Assembly: GCF_018409545.1 (NCBI RefSeq) | Contig: NZ_AP024563.1 | Span: forward strand, 726,501 to 790,500 | Reading direction: 5' to 3' | From: Allochromatium tepidum | Lineage (GTDB): Bacteria > Pseudomonadota > Gammaproteobacteria > Chromatiales > Chromatiaceae | Length of the DNA: 64,000 bases | Shown here: piece by piece, positions 9,708-19,249 of the stretch | Position numbering within the stretch: position 1 is the stretch's first letter | How the letters are laid out: each line of letters opens with the position of its first letter | Made by a program: the position numbers and the translations under genes | The notes under the pieces: model-generated | Seen by the model: only the letters and a program-made list of their open reading frames with translations | What the model was told of the DNA's origin: nothing | Databases searched by the model: none

Positions 9708-10574
9708 ATGCAGGACATCGTGATTGCAGGCTGTGGATATGTGGGCGAGCGTCTGGCGCGCCAATACCTCGATCGGGGCGACTCGGTCCTCGGTCTGGTC
9801 CGGAGCCAGAGCGGACTGGAGCGTCTGGCGGCCGCCGGCATTCCTGCCGTGCGCCATGATCTGGCCTGCACGGATCCCATCGCCTGTTCGCTCGCCGGCA
9901 GGCGCCTGTTCCATCTGGCCCCGCCGCCGGCGCATGGAACCGAAGATCTGCATACGCGCCGGCTGGTCGCGTCCTTCGACCGGGCCGGCCATCCCCGCCG
10001 CCTAGTCTACATCAGCACCACGGGCGTCTATGGCGACTGTGACGGCGCCTGGGTCGACGAGGACTGGCCGACGCGCCCGACCCTGGACCGCTCGCTCCGA
10101 CGCCTGGACGCCGAGGAGCAGCTACGCCGCTGGAGTCGCGAACACGGCGGTGAGCTGATCGTGCTGCGGGTCGCCGGCATCTACGGGCCCGGACGCCTGC
10201 CGCTGGAGCGTCTGAAGCGCGGCCTGCCCCTGGTGCGTCCCGAGGAGGCCCCCTACAGCAACCGTATCCATGTCGATGATCTGGTCGCGGTCTGTGTCGC
10301 AGCCATGGAACGGGGTCGCAATGGCGACATCTTCAATGTCAGCGACGGTCATCCGAGCACCATGACCGAGTATTTCATGCAGATTGCCGAGGCCGCCGGT
10401 CTGCCCCAGCCGCCGCTGATCGGCATGGCCGAGGCGTCCGCCCATCTGTCCGAGGGCATGATGGGCTATATGAGTGAGTCGCGCCGCCTGTCCAATCGCC
10501 GTCTGCGCGAGGAACTGGGTGTCGAGCTGCGCTACCCGACCCTGGCCGAAGGGCTGGCACAGGCACTCGGTTGA
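9708..10574 (+). CDS. NAD(P)-dependent epimerase/SDR family protein
   Basis: The 288-residue protein begins with a Rossmann nucleotide loop (IAGCGYVGERLARQYL) and has the extended-SDR landmarks LVYISTTGVYGD, VLRVAGIYGPGRLP and NRIHVDDL. It resembles the YeeZ-type sugar-nucleotide epimerase homologues whose substrates are unknown. It is transcribed away from the ferredoxin gene. The C-terminal part (FNVSDGHPSTMTEYF) is of the usual family length and complete. Confidence 0.85.
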   Translation: MQDIVIAGCGYVGERLARQYLDRGDSVLGLVRSQSGLERLAAAGIPAVRHDLACTDPIACSLAGRRLFHLAPPPAHGTEDLHTRRLVASFDRAGHPRRLVYISTTGVYGDCDGAWVDEDWPTRPTLDRSLRRLDAEEQLRRWSREHGGELIVLRVAGIYGPGRLPLERLKRGLPLVRPEEAPYSNRIHVDDLVAVCVAAMERGRNGDIFNVSDGHPSTMTEYFMQIAEAAGLPQPPLIGMAEASAHLSEGMMGYMSESRRLSNRRLREELGVELRYPTLAEGLAQALG

Positions 10575-10619
10575 GCGCTTGGCCTTACGGAATATACGGT
10601 TTTTTTGTCGAACCCCGGT

Positions 10620-10648
10620 TGACGCAAGGGCGCGCATCCACTAGCTTC
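10620..10648 (+). promoter_or_regulatory. Candidate sigma-70 promoter for the RRM gene
   Basis: TTGACG (10620-10625) and TAGCTT (10643-10648) are 17 bases apart and lie about 150 bases upstream of the RNA-binding protein gene. The long untranslated leader this implies (to 10797) would fit cold-responsive RRM or cold-shock genes, but that is inference. I see no coding sequence in 10575-10797. Confidence 0.4.
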
Positions 10649-10797
10649 CGCCAAAACGGCGATTGGCGGCTAAGTCCAGGGTTCCAATGCTGTCAGCTGA
10701 GTCGGCGTGTTTCCATGGCTGTCGCGGCGGCTTGTGTGTCGGCCCGCGGCGGTATCCGATCGATCGACACACATGATGAGCGCGAGAGACAGCAGCG

Positions 10798-11076
10798 ATG
10801 AGGATCTACGTAGGCAATCTGCCCTATAGCGTGAACGACGACGAGTTGCGGAACATCTTCGGTCAGTTCGGTGAACTGGCCTCCGCCGAGGTGATCAAGG
10901 ACAAGTTCTCGGGTCAGTCGAAGGGATTCGGCTTCGTCGACATGCCCAACAACTCCGAAGCCGACGCGGCCATCAAGGCCCTGAACGAAACCGAGATGAA
11001 GGGCCGCAAACTGACCGTCAACGAAGCCAGACCGCGTGCCGAGCGTCCCCGTGGGGGCGGCGGCGGTCGCTACTGA
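10798..11076 (+). CDS. RRM-domain RNA-binding protein
   Basis: The 92-residue protein is a single RNA recognition motif: RNP2 is IYVGNLPYSV at the N-terminus and RNP1 is SKGFGFVDM in the middle, followed by a short arginine/glycine tail ending RPRGGGGGRY. Such glycine-rich proteins are common in cyanobacteria and proteobacteria, and several are cold-induced RNA chaperones. The gene stands alone with a leader of about 150 bases and meets ubiD tail to tail. Confidence 0.93.
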   Translation: MRIYVGNLPYSVNDDELRNIFGQFGELASAEVIKDKFSGQSKGFGFVDMPNNSEADAAIKALNETEMKGRKLTVNEARPRAERPRGGGGGRY

Positions 11077-11081
11077 TCGAC

Positions 11082-11113
11082 CTCGAACCGCGTCAGCGTC
11101 GGCGCGGTTCGAG
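11082..11113. terminator. Hairpin between convergent RRM gene and ubiD
   Basis: An 11-bp perfect inverted repeat (CTCGAACCGCG at 11082-11092 and its complement at 11103-11113) straddles the ubiD stop codon just after the RRM gene ends. No T-tract follows on either strand, so it is a candidate bidirectional terminator or mRNA 3' stabiliser and not a classical intrinsic terminator. Confidence 0.5.
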
Positions 11114-12577
11114 CTGTATCCCCAGGTCTCCCCAGATCCGGTCGACCCGTTCGCGGACGGCCTCGTCCATGCGGATCGGCTGTCCCCATTCGCGTGTCGT
11201 CTCCCCAGGCCATTTGTTGGTGGCATCGAATCCGATCTTCGAGCCTAAGCCGGATACCGGCGAGGCGAAGTCCAGATAATCGATCGGCGTGTTCTCGATC
11301 ATCAGCGTATCGCGTGCCGGGTCCATGCGCGTGGTCATGGCCCAGATGACATCGGTCCAGTCGCGCGTGTTCACGTCCTCGTCGACCACGATCACGAACT
11401 TGGTGTACATGAACTGGCGCAGGAACGACCACACGCCCATCATCACCCGCTTGGCATGTCCCGGATACTGCTTGCGGATGCTGACCACCGCGAGCCGGTA
11501 GGAGCAGCCCTCGGGTGGCAGATAGAAGTCCCGGATCTCGGGGAACTGCTTGCGCAGGATGGGCACGAAGACTTCGTTCAGCGCCACGCCCAGCACCGCC
11601 GGTTCGTCGGGCGGACGGCCGGTGTAGGTGCTGTGATAGATGGGGTCGCGCCGATGGGTCATCCGCTCGATGGTGAACACCGGGAAGGAATCGACCTCGT
11701 TGTAATAGCCGGTGTGATCGCCGAACGGTCCCTCGGGGGCCATGTCGTCCGGGTAGATGTGACCTTCGAGCACGATCTCGGCGTTGGCCGGAACCTGGAG
11801 ATCGGATTCCAGACAGGACGCCAGCTCGGTGCGGCTGCCGCGCAGCAGACCGGCGAAGGCGTATTCCGACAGCGTATCCGGCACCGGCGTCACGGCGCCG
11901 AGGATGGTCGCCGGATCGGCGCCCAACGCCACCGCGACCGGGAAGGGCTTTCCGGGATTGGCGCGCTGCCAGTCGCGATAGTCGAGCGCCCCGCCGCGAT
12001 GCGACAGCCAGCGCATGATGACGCGGTTGGGTCCGAGCACCTGCATCCGGTAGATGCCGAGGTTCTGGCGCGCTTTCTCCGGTCCGCGCGTGATGACCAG
12101 CCCCCAGGTGATGAGCTTCGCCGCATCGCCCGGCCAGCAGTGCTGGATCGGCAGGCGACCGAGATCGATCTCCGCACCGCTCAGTGAGACCTCCTGACAG
12201 GCCGGATTGCGCCGCACCTTGGGCGCCATGTCGAGCACCTTCTTGAAGATCGGCAGCGTTTCCCAGGCCTGCTTCATGCCCTTGGGCGGATCGGGTTCCT
12301 TGAGGAAGGCGAGCAGCCGCCCGACCTCGCGCAGGGCTTCGACCGATTCCTCGCCCATACCGAGCGCGACCCGCTTGGGCGTGCCGAACAGATTGCCGAG
12401 CAGCGGGATCTTCGACCCCTTGGGCCGCTCGAACAGCAATGCCGGACCGCCCGCGCGCAATGTGCGGTCGCAGATCTCGGTGATTTCCAGATAGGGATCG
12501 ACCTCGACGCGAACGCGGTGCAGCTCGCCGCGCTGTTCGAGCTGGTCGATGAAATCGCGCAGATCGCGGTATTGCAT
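11093..12577 (-). CDS. ubiD: UbiD-family 3-polyprenyl-4-hydroxybenzoate decarboxylase
   Basis: UbiD removes the carboxyl group of the ubiquinone precursor using prenylated FMN made by UbiX. The 494-residue length is standard. The start [19 protein letters not shown] and the signature block [18 protein letters not shown], with the glutamate/aspartate region near the flavin, are intact. It lies 18 bases downstream of prlC on the same strand and may be read from the same transcript. No ubiX is visible in the window. Confidence 0.95.
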   Translation of the reverse strand: MQYRDLRDFIDQLEQRGELHRVRVEVDPYLEITEICDRTLRAGGPALLFERPKGSKIPLLGNLFGTPKRVALGMGEESVEALREVGRLLAFLKEPDPPKGMKQAWETLPIFKKVLDMAPKVRRNPACQEVSLSGAEIDLGRLPIQHCWPGDAAKLITWGLVITRGPEKARQNLGIYRMQVLGPNRVIMRWLSHRGGALDYRDWQRANPGKPFPVAVALGADPATILGAVTPVPDTLSEYAFAGLLRGSRTELASCLESDLQVPANAEIVLEGHIYPDDMAPEGPFGDHTGYYNEVDSFPVFTIERMTHRRDPIYHSTYTGRPPDEPAVLGVALNEVFVPILRKQFPEIRDFYLPPEGCSYRLAVVSIRKQYPGHAKRVMMGVWSFLRQFMYTKFVIVVDEDVNTRDWTDVIWAMTTRMDPARDTLMIENTPIDYLDFASPVSGLGSKIGFDATNKWPGETTREWGQPIRMDEAVRERVDRIWGDLGIQLEPRRR

Positions 12578-12595
12578 CCTGGTTCGAGACTCCTG

Positions 12596-14638
12596 TTAAG
12601 CCGCTTCGGCGACGATGCCCGAATGACGCAGCAGCGCATCGGTCGTCGGCTCGCGTCCGCGGAATTTGACGAACAGCGCCATCGCATCCTCCGATCCGCC
12701 CTTCTCCAGGATGTTCTCCAGGAAGGAACGTCCGGTGTCGGCATCGAAGACGCCGCGTTCCTCGAACAGCGAGAAGGCATCCGCCGAGAGCACCTCGGCC
12801 CATTTGTAGCTGTAGTAACCCGCCGCATAGCCGCCGGCGAAGATGTGCGAGAACCCATGCGCGAAGCGGTGGAAGGCCGGCGGCCGGATCACGGCGACCT
12901 GATCGCGCACGGCTTCGAGGATCTCGTAGATGCGTCCGCCGCGTTCGGGATCGTATTCACGATGTATCCGGAAGTCGAACAGCGCGAACTCCAGTTGACG
13001 CACCATCCGCATCGCCGACTGGAAGTTCTTGGCCGCGATCATGCGCGTATAGAGTTCCTCGGGCAGGGGCGCGCCTGTCTCCCAGTGCGCGGCGAACAGA
13101 TCCAGCGACTCGCGCTCCCAGCACCAGTTCTCCATGAACTGGCTCGGCAATTCGACCGCGTCCCAGGGCACCCCATTGATCCCGGCCACGCCCGGATAGT
13201 CGACGCGCGTGAGCATGTGATGCAGCCCGTGCCCGAACTCGTGGAACAGGGTCTCCACCTCGTTGTGCGTCAGCAGCGACGGCTGATCTCCGACCGGCGG
13301 CGTGAAGTTGCAGACCAGATAGGCGACCGGGATCTGATCGCAGCGGCTGGTGTGCATCCGGTTGGTGCAAACGTCCATCCAGGCCCCGCCGCGCTTGTTC
13401 GGACGCGCGAAGGGATCGAGATAGAACTGAGCGCGCAGCTCGCCGGTGAGCAGATCGCGGATCTCGAAGAAGCGCACGTCCGGGTGATAGGTCTCGAAGG
13501 CCGGCGCTTCCTGGATGTGGATGCCGAACAGTCGCTCGACCACGCCGAAGAGTCCGAACAGTACGCGGGTGATGGGGAAGTAGGGCCGCAGTTCCTCCTG
13601 GCTGATCCGGTAGCGATGGACGCGCAGCTTTTCGGAGTAATAGGTGATGTCCCAGGGTTCCAGGTGCTCGACGCCGTGCTGTTCGCGCGCGAATGCCTCC
13701 AGTTCGGCCAGCTCGCGCCGTGCCTGTCCGACCGAGCGCGCGGCCAGATCGTTGAGAAAGCCCAGCACGGCATCGGGCGAGCGCGCCATCTTGGTCGCCA
13801 GCGAACGCTCGGCATAGTCGGCGAAACCGAGCAACCCGGCCAGCTCGTGACGTAACGCCAGGATGCGTTCCATCAGTTCCGTATTGTCCCACTGTCCGGC
13901 ATGCGGCCCCTGATCCGAGGCGCGCGTGCCGAAGGCTTGGTAGAACTCGAAGCGTAGCTCATGGTCATCGGCATAGGTCATGACCGGCAGATAGTAGGGC
14001 ATGTCGAGCGTGAACAGCCAGCCGTCCAGCCCCTGACGCTCGGCATTCTGACGCGCCAGCGCCAGTGCCGATTCGGGCAGACCGGCGAGCCGTGCCGGAT
14101 CTTCGATGAGCTTGCTCCAGGCGTTGGTCGCGTCCAGCACGTTTTCGGAATACTTGCTGGTCAGTTGCGACAGCTCCTGGCTGATCGCCTTGTAGCGCGC
14201 CTTCTTCTCGGGCGGCAGATCCACGCCCGAGAGATGGAAGTCGCGCAGGACGTTCTCCAGCAACTTGCGTTGTGCCGCGTCCAGATGCTCCTGGGCCGCG
14301 ACCGCGCGATAGGCCTGGAACAGCGCCTCGTTCTGACCGACCTCGGTGCCGTATTCGCTGAGCTTGGGCAGACAGGCGTTGTAGGCCGCGCGCAGGGCCT
14401 CGCTGTTGAGCACACCGTTGAGATGTCCGACCGGCGACCAGGTGCGGTTCAGGCGATCGTCGACCTCGTCGAGCGGCTCGACGAAGTTCTCCCAGGTCGG
14501 CACCGCGACCTCGCGTGTCAGCCGTTCGATCGCCTCGCGACACTCGGCCAGCCGCGCGTCGACAGCCGGCTCGACGTGCTCGGGACGGATCAGGTGGAAG
14601 GCGGGCAGGCCGGTTTGATCGAGGAGTGGATTGGACAT
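12596..14638 (-). CDS. prlC: Oligopeptidase A (M3 metallopeptidase)
   Basis: The 680-residue protein is a full-length thimet-type oligopeptidase that degrades peptides in the cytoplasm. The zinc site is LFHEFGHGLHHML (HExxH) with the downstream glutamate region, and the family segments MARSPDAVLGFLNDLAARS and NKRGGAWMDVC are present. It starts at the ATG at 14636-14638. The 147 bases upstream, before the CNP1-like gene, hold no gene and presumably contain its promoter. Confidence 0.95.
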   Translation of the reverse strand: MSNPLLDQTGLPAFHLIRPEHVEPAVDARLAECREAIERLTREVAVPTWENFVEPLDEVDDRLNRTWSPVGHLNGVLNSEALRAAYNACLPKLSEYGTEVGQNEALFQAYRAVAAQEHLDAAQRKLLENVLRDFHLSGVDLPPEKKARYKAISQELSQLTSKYSENVLDATNAWSKLIEDPARLAGLPESALALARQNAERQGLDGWLFTLDMPYYLPVMTYADDHELRFEFYQAFGTRASDQGPHAGQWDNTELMERILALRHELAGLLGFADYAERSLATKMARSPDAVLGFLNDLAARSVGQARRELAELEAFAREQHGVEHLEPWDITYYSEKLRVHRYRISQEELRPYFPITRVLFGLFGVVERLFGIHIQEAPAFETYHPDVRFFEIRDLLTGELRAQFYLDPFARPNKRGGAWMDVCTNRMHTSRCDQIPVAYLVCNFTPPVGDQPSLLTHNEVETLFHEFGHGLHHMLTRVDYPGVAGINGVPWDAVELPSQFMENWCWERESLDLFAAHWETGAPLPEELYTRMIAAKNFQSAMRMVRQLEFALFDFRIHREYDPERGGRIYEILEAVRDQVAVIRPPAFHRFAHGFSHIFAGGYAAGYYSYKWAEVLSADAFSLFEERGVFDADTGRSFLENILEKGGSEDAMALFVKFRGREPTTDALLRHSGIVAEAA

Positions 14639-14785
14639 GGCTAGCGTGATCCGTGGTCGGTTGACGGTGTTCGGTGGACGACCGTGCGCGCGGTCATCGA
14701 GCGGTCATGATAAAGCCTTGGGCGTCATACCGACAAAAGATCGCGGCTCTCAGTTGCCATTCAAGGCGGTTCGGAGTGACTGGAT

Positions 14786-15355
14786 TCAGTCCGGCAGGAA
14801 ACCGCTGTTCCGGCGCGGTGCGATATGCCCCTGGAGCGAGCGTTTGATGTCTTTGAGCGGACGGGGCTTGAAGGCGCGCGGAATGCAGAAGTGATGGCGT
14901 TGGAGTTCGACCCGATAACGCTCGGTCGCCGGGCCGATCTTCTGCCAGTCCTCGTTCACGGGCGTGAATCCGCTGCCGGTGCCGTAGGCGAAGATCCGGT
15001 ACCGGCCCTGGGGCGTGCAGCGAATGCCCTCGAAGGAGAGATTGCGCGCGCCTGTGTCGGAACGCGCGACCAGGGTATAGCGCACCACCTCATCCGGGCC
15101 GACGCTCAGATGCTTGCCGTCGATGAAATAGCGGAAGGAACCCTGGGAGCCGTCGAGCCGGAATTCGATCAGATCCGCGTCGTCCGGCAGCGGCGGCAAG
15201 CGGGTCAAGGCCTCGGTCCAGGGCGTTCCGGGCTTGACGCTCGACGGGGTGAAGGGTGCCGGCTCATGGATGAATGGACTGTCCTCGGCCGGGGCCGAGG
15301 CGCCGCAAAGGATCGCGAACAGGAAAGAGAACCTTGTGAATCGGGTCTGTATCAT
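14786..15355 (-). CDS. CNP1-like family exported protein
   Basis: A 189-residue protein from ATG 15355; a TTG three codons upstream is possible. A hydrophobic N-terminus (FTRFSFLFAILCGASAPAED) looks like a Sec signal peptide, so the product is probably periplasmic. The rest matches the CNP1-like family pattern, with LIEFRLDGSQGSFRYFIDGKHL, DGVVRYTLVARS-type strands and SFEGIRCTPQGRYRIFAYG. The biochemical role of this family is not known. Bases 15356-15541 upstream hold no gene I can support. Confidence 0.75.
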   Translation of the reverse strand: MIQTRFTRFSFLFAILCGASAPAEDSPFIHEPAPFTPSSVKPGTPWTEALTRLPPLPDDADLIEFRLDGSQGSFRYFIDGKHLSVGPDEVVRYTLVARSDTGARNLSFEGIRCTPQGRYRIFAYGTGSGFTPVNEDWQKIGPATERYRVELQRHHFCIPRAFKPRPLKDIKRSLQGHIAPRRNSGFLPD

Positions 15356-15541
15356 GGCAGCCAAGAGTCGTGCATCGAGATGGGGCGACCATGATGCGAC
15401 AGGAGTCGTCTGGGGTCGAGTGGATCCTGTGATCGCCTGTCCTCAGCGAGATCAGGCGTTGAGGCGACACCCAGGTCGCTTGGACCGGCTCACAGGCGTA
15501 GTACCATCCACACCGGACCCAAGCTTTCAGGAGCGAACCCC

Positions 15542-15823
15542 GGTCAACCACCCCCGCCTGAAGGCGGGGGCTTGTGAGGCGACTCGCAAGCTGGGTTGAC
15601 CAGGGACAGCGGGGAAAGCCCGCTCCGTTTGCAACAGGTCGCTGAGACCCACTCCGGGATGCTTCCTCAGTCCCGGACCCTGGAAGGTCGGGATCATGCA
15701 GGCGCAAGGTAAAACGCCGAAGGTTCCGATCGTCACCGCAAGGTGAGAGCAGGTTGCCGACATTCCCGAGGGGAGCGAGCCGCAAGGCTCCGTCACCAGG
15801 CCCGTAAGGGCAGGAATTGAAAA
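15542..15823 (+). ncRNA. IscB omega-RNA (HEARO-type RNA)
   Basis: The 282 bases immediately upstream of iscB are noncoding and rich in hairpins. An outer stem pairs GGTCAACC (15542-15549) with GGTTGACC (15594-15601). Inside is the perfect hairpin at 15551-15570 (CCCCCGCC, loop TGAA, GGCGGGGG). Further hairpins include GGGAAAGCCC, TCACCGCAAGGTGA, GAGCCGCAAGGCTC and GCCCGTAAGGGC just before the start codon. Position, length and structure match the HNH endonuclease-associated RNA that guides IscB. By analogy the guide is the 5' segment just left of the outer stem, around 15525-15541. This is inferred, not mapped. Confidence 0.85.
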
Positions 15824-17173
15824 ATGGCCGTATTCGTACTCGACAAACAGAAACGTCCGCTGATGCCGTGCACGGAGAAACGCGCGCGACTGTTACTGGA
15901 GCGCGGACGCGCCGTGGTGGTGCGTCCGGCCCCGTTCACCATTCGCCTGAAGGATCGGCTCGGCGGAGCGGTTCAACCGCTGCGCCTGAAGCTGGATCCG
16001 GGCAGTCGCGTGACCGGGCCGGCCCTGGTGCGCGAATCCGAGACCTGTGATCCGGACACAGGTGCCGTTGAGCGACTCGAACATGGGCTGTGGTTTGGGG
16101 AACTGGCGCATCGCGGCCACCAGATCCGGGACGCCCTGACGCTTCGGCGTCAGTACCGGCGCGCCCGGCGCGCTCGCAAGACCCGCTACCGGGCGCCGCG
16201 CTTCCTGAACCGCACTCGCCGTGAGGGCCGGCTGCCGCCGTCGTTACAGCATCGGCTCGACACCACCGTCAACTGGGTACGGCGCCTGTGCCGGATCGCC
16301 CCGATCAGCGCCCTCAGTCAAGAACTGGTGCGGTTCGACACTCAGGCCATGCAGAACCCGGAGATCCGCGGGGTCGAATACCAACAGGGCGAATTGGCCG
16401 GTTACGAAGTGCGTGAATACCTGCTGGAGAAATGGAACCGCACCTGTGCCTATTGCGGCGCGACGCACGTGCCGCTGGAGATCGAGCACATCATACCCAA
16501 GAGCCGGGGCGGCTCGGATCGAATCTCGAACCTGACGCTTGCCTGCCGCGCCTGCAATCAGCGCAAGGGGAACCGGTCCATCGAGGACTTTCTGCAACGC
16601 CAACCGGCGCTCCTGCACCGGATACGGACCCAAGCCAAAGCCCCGCTCAGGGATGCCGCCGCCGTCAATGCCACGCGCTGGGCGCTGTTCGCGGCGCTCA
16701 AAGCTACGGGTCTGGCGGTCGAAACCGGCTCGGGCGGACGCACCAAGTTCAATCGCACGCGCCTGGACATCCCCAAGACCCATGCCCTCGATGCCGCCTG
16801 TGTCGGCGCCGTCGATCAGCTACGGGACTGGAACCGCCCGGTCCTGGCCATCCGCGCCACCGGACGCGGGGCCTACAGCCGCACCCACACATCCGGCAAC
16901 GGCTTCCCGCGCGGCTATCTCACCCGTGAAAAGCGCGTCCACGGCTTCCAGACCGGCGATTGGGTGCGCGCCGAGGTGCCCAAAGGCAAGAAGGCCGGCG
17001 TGCATGTCGGGCGTGTGGCGGTGCGCCGAACCGGATCGTTCAACATCCAAACCCAGGGCGGAACCGTCCAGGGGATCTCCTACCGCCATTGCCGTCTCCT
17101 TCAGCGTGCCGACGGCTATGGTTATTCATTTCAACCCAAACCACAGACGGAGGAAGCGAGACGGGCGGCTTGA
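15824..17173 (+). CDS. iscB: IscB RNA-guided nuclease (RuvC plus HNH)
   Basis: The 449-residue protein has the complete IscB plan. Residues 1-50 form the PLMP domain (VLDKQKRPLMPCTEKRA, RLLLERGRAVVVR). RuvC-I is LKLDPGS with Asp58. The arginine-rich bridge helix spans about 107-150. RuvC-II is SQELVRFD with Glu167. The HNH domain lies around 208-250: zinc cysteines 208, 211, 241 and 244, and catalytic His222 in EIEHIIPKS. RuvC-III is THALDAACVG with His320 and Asp323. All expected catalytic residues are present, so the nuclease is probably functional. Family members cut DNA guided by omega-RNA and are relatives of the ancestor of Cas9. Confidence 0.95.
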   Translation: MAVFVLDKQKRPLMPCTEKRARLLLERGRAVVVRPAPFTIRLKDRLGGAVQPLRLKLDPGSRVTGPALVRESETCDPDTGAVERLEHGLWFGELAHRGHQIRDALTLRRQYRRARRARKTRYRAPRFLNRTRREGRLPPSLQHRLDTTVNWVRRLCRIAPISALSQELVRFDTQAMQNPEIRGVEYQQGELAGYEVREYLLEKWNRTCAYCGATHVPLEIEHIIPKSRGGSDRISNLTLACRACNQRKGNRSIEDFLQRQPALLHRIRTQAKAPLRDAAAVNATRWALFAALKATGLAVETGSGGRTKFNRTRLDIPKTHALDAACVGAVDQLRDWNRPVLAIRATGRGAYSRTHTSGNGFPRGYLTREKRVHGFQTGDWVRAEVPKGKKAGVHVGRVAVRRTGSFNIQTQGGTVQGISYRHCRLLQRADGYGYSFQPKPQTEEARRAA

Positions 17174-17231
17174 CGGCGCTACGCGCCGCGCGCTATCCCT
17201 CCCCGCCCTGAAGGACGGGGTTTCTCGCGCA

Positions 17232-19001
17232 ATGCTGATGAAATTTCCCTATGCTCTGAGCGATTTCGGCACCCTGAGGGGGGAAGGCTACTTCTATCAG
17301 GATCGCACCGACCGCATTCCGCACCTGGAAGAGGCCGGCCGCCAGCTGATCTTCATCCGCCCGAGCCGTTTCGGCAAAAGCCTGCTGCTTTCGATGCTGG
17401 AGCACTATTACGACGTCGGTCGCGCCGACCGGTTCGACGCCCTGTTCGGGAATCTGGCGATCGGACGCAATCCCACGCCCCTGCACAATCAGTACTTCAT
17501 CCTGAAATGGGATTTCTCGCTGGTGAAGTGCCAGGGGGAGCTGAAAGACATCGAAATGGCCTTGCATCGCCATGTGAACGCCGCCATCCAGGACTGCGCG
17601 GCGCACTATGGCTGGGACGATATCGAGATCGTTCCGGATGATGCAGTGGTTTCACTGTCGTCGCTGTTGCGTCGAGTGCGTCGGGAAGACCATCCCCTGT
17701 ATCTGCTGATCGACGAATACGACAACTTCGCCAACGAAGTGATGATGAGCGGCCGCCGGCAGGAATTCTACGAGGGCCTGCTGTATGGCGAAGGCCTCCT
17801 GAAAACCCTGTTCAAAGGCGTCAAGGCCGCCATGGGGCAGGGTATCGATCGAGTCTTCATCACGGGTGTCTCGCCCGTGGTGCTCAGCGACATGACCAGC
17901 GGCTACAACGTCGGCGAGGACATTTATCTCGAAGCCGCCTTCAACGACTTGTGCGGTTTCACCGAGTCCGAAGTTGCCGCCGTGCTGGAGCGCCTGGCTG
18001 CCGAGGGGGGCGCCTGGTCGCCGACGGAAGCCCTGGAGCTGATGCGCACCTTTTACAACGGCTATTGCTTCAGCGAAGAGGGCGGTGAGCGGCTCTACAA
18101 TCCGACTCTGAGCCTGTATTTCCTCAAGGCTCTGCACACCAAGGGCCGCTATCCGCTGCGGATGCTGGATGAAAATCTGGCGATGGATCGCGGCAAGTTG
18201 CGCTATATCGCCGACCTGCCGCATGGCGAGGAAGTGCTGGTCCAGGCCCTCGACGGCGAGGGCGGTCTGAGGATTCCGCAACTGGCCAAACGCTTCGGGG
18301 TCGCCGATGTGCTCGCGGCGGTCAAGGATCGGCCGTTCATGGCCTCGCTGCTCTATTACTTCGGCGTCCTCACCCACACCGGGCTGAGCGACTTTCTGGA
18401 GCCGATCCTCAACATCCCCAATCTGGTCGCCCGGTCGCTGTATGTGGAGCACTTGCAGGATCTGTGGCTGGAGACCTACGAGGACAAGACCCGCGTTCCC
18501 GATCTGCGCAAGGAGGTGTTTCGGACCGGCGACCTGACCCCGCTGGTATCCTTCATCGAAGCGCGGTATTTCCCGATCCTGTCCAATCGCGATTATCGCC
18601 GGACGAATGAACTGATGGTCAAGCTGGCCTTCCTGACCCTGCTGTTCGATGACCGGCTCTACATGCTGATCTCGGAGACCGAGATGGACCACGGCTATGT
18701 CGATCTGAGCCTGATCCGGCGCCTGGACCGACGGTCGGTCAAGGCGCTCGATCTGCTGTTTGAGTTCAAGTATGTGAGCCTGACCCAACTCAAGCTCGAC
18801 GGCGAGCAGTTGCGGGCCGCCTCAGCGGACGAACTGGCCGCACAGCCGGCGGTGCGCCAGGCGTTGCAGACGGCCGCCGAGCAGGCGCGCCGCTATGGCG
18901 CGGCGCTGACCGAACGCTACGGCCTGACCGATCTGCGCCTGTATGCCGTGGTTGGGGTCGGGCTGGAGCGGGTGGTCTGGCAAACGGTCGCCGACCTCTG
19001 A
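17232..19001 (+). CDS. AAA-ATPase-like / PD-(D/E)XK nuclease-like protein (DUF1703)
   Basis: The 589-residue protein combines an N-terminal AAA-ATPase-like domain of the PF09820 type (MKFPYALSDFGTLRGEGYFY, then IRPSRFGKSLLLSMLEHYY with a degenerate Walker A, and LLIDEYDNF as Walker B) with a C-terminal PD-(D/E)XK_9 region (YVDLSLIRRLD, LLFEFKYVSL). Members are common and numerous in anaerobes and phototrophs; their function is unsettled. ATG 17232 and ATG 17238 are both possible starts. The IscB element's right end abuts this start, so the native leader may have been displaced; no clear ribosome site is seen. Confidence 0.85.
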   Translation: MLMKFPYALSDFGTLRGEGYFYQDRTDRIPHLEEAGRQLIFIRPSRFGKSLLLSMLEHYYDVGRADRFDALFGNLAIGRNPTPLHNQYFILKWDFSLVKCQGELKDIEMALHRHVNAAIQDCAAHYGWDDIEIVPDDAVVSLSSLLRRVRREDHPLYLLIDEYDNFANEVMMSGRRQEFYEGLLYGEGLLKTLFKGVKAAMGQGIDRVFITGVSPVVLSDMTSGYNVGEDIYLEAAFNDLCGFTESEVAAVLERLAAEGGAWSPTEALELMRTFYNGYCFSEEGGERLYNPTLSLYFLKALHTKGRYPLRMLDENLAMDRGKLRYIADLPHGEEVLVQALDGEGGLRIPQLAKRFGVADVLAAVKDRPFMASLLYYFGVLTHTGLSDFLEPILNIPNLVARSLYVEHLQDLWLETYEDKTRVPDLRKEVFRTGDLTPLVSFIEARYFPILSNRDYRRTNELMVKLAFLTLLFDDRLYMLISETEMDHGYVDLSLIRRLDRRSVKALDLLFEFKYVSLTQLKLDGEQLRAASADELAAQPAVRQALQTAAEQARRYGAALTERYGLTDLRLYAVVGVGLERVVWQTVADL

Positions 19002-19249
19002 CGCTCCAAACGCGGTTTTCAACAACCCTCGGGTTCGACCTTGAGCGAATAGGAGCGGATCGGCGTGCGGCGTGCGGGGCCGGACGCAGATGCACCACAT
19101 GGGGCCCCGAGGCTGACGGAGCGATCGAAGCGGTATTCGGTCTTGTGGTTCAGGGCGACCAGGATGGATATTGGGCGTGTTTCCCATAAAATGCCCTACC
19201 TGTCTCGTCTCGGCGCCTCCGCGAACCTTTCAAGACCCAGAGCCGGCTC

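Larger units (their letters stand above)
15530..17227 (+). mobile_element. IscB-type element (IS200/IS605 superfamily, no TnpA)
   Basis: The unit comprises a structured left end (hairpin 15551-15570), an RNA-encoding segment, the iscB gene and a right-end hairpin (CCCCGCCC and GGACGGGG arms, about 17199-17218) followed by TTTCTCGCGC. IS200/IS605-type elements have such subterminal hairpins in place of inverted repeats and no target duplication. There is no Y1 transposase gene, so mobility would depend on a transposase supplied elsewhere. Exact ends are estimated. The right end is nearly the same as a sequence in the remnant near 56.03 kb. Confidence 0.7.

Noticed and set aside
10571-10801. 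A 76-codon frame in front of the RRM gene
   Set aside because: It has no family resemblance, poor codon use, and overlaps the probable promoter and leader of the RRM gene.
15264-15785. A minus-strand frame across the region upstream of iscB
   Set aside because: It crosses the hairpin-rich omega-RNA segment and has no protein domain; the RNA reading explains the sequence better.
16539-17231. An upstream extension of the AAA/PD-(D/E)XK gene through iscB
   Set aside because: The extension is in the wrong frame of iscB and has no domain character. The family start is at MKFPYALSDF.
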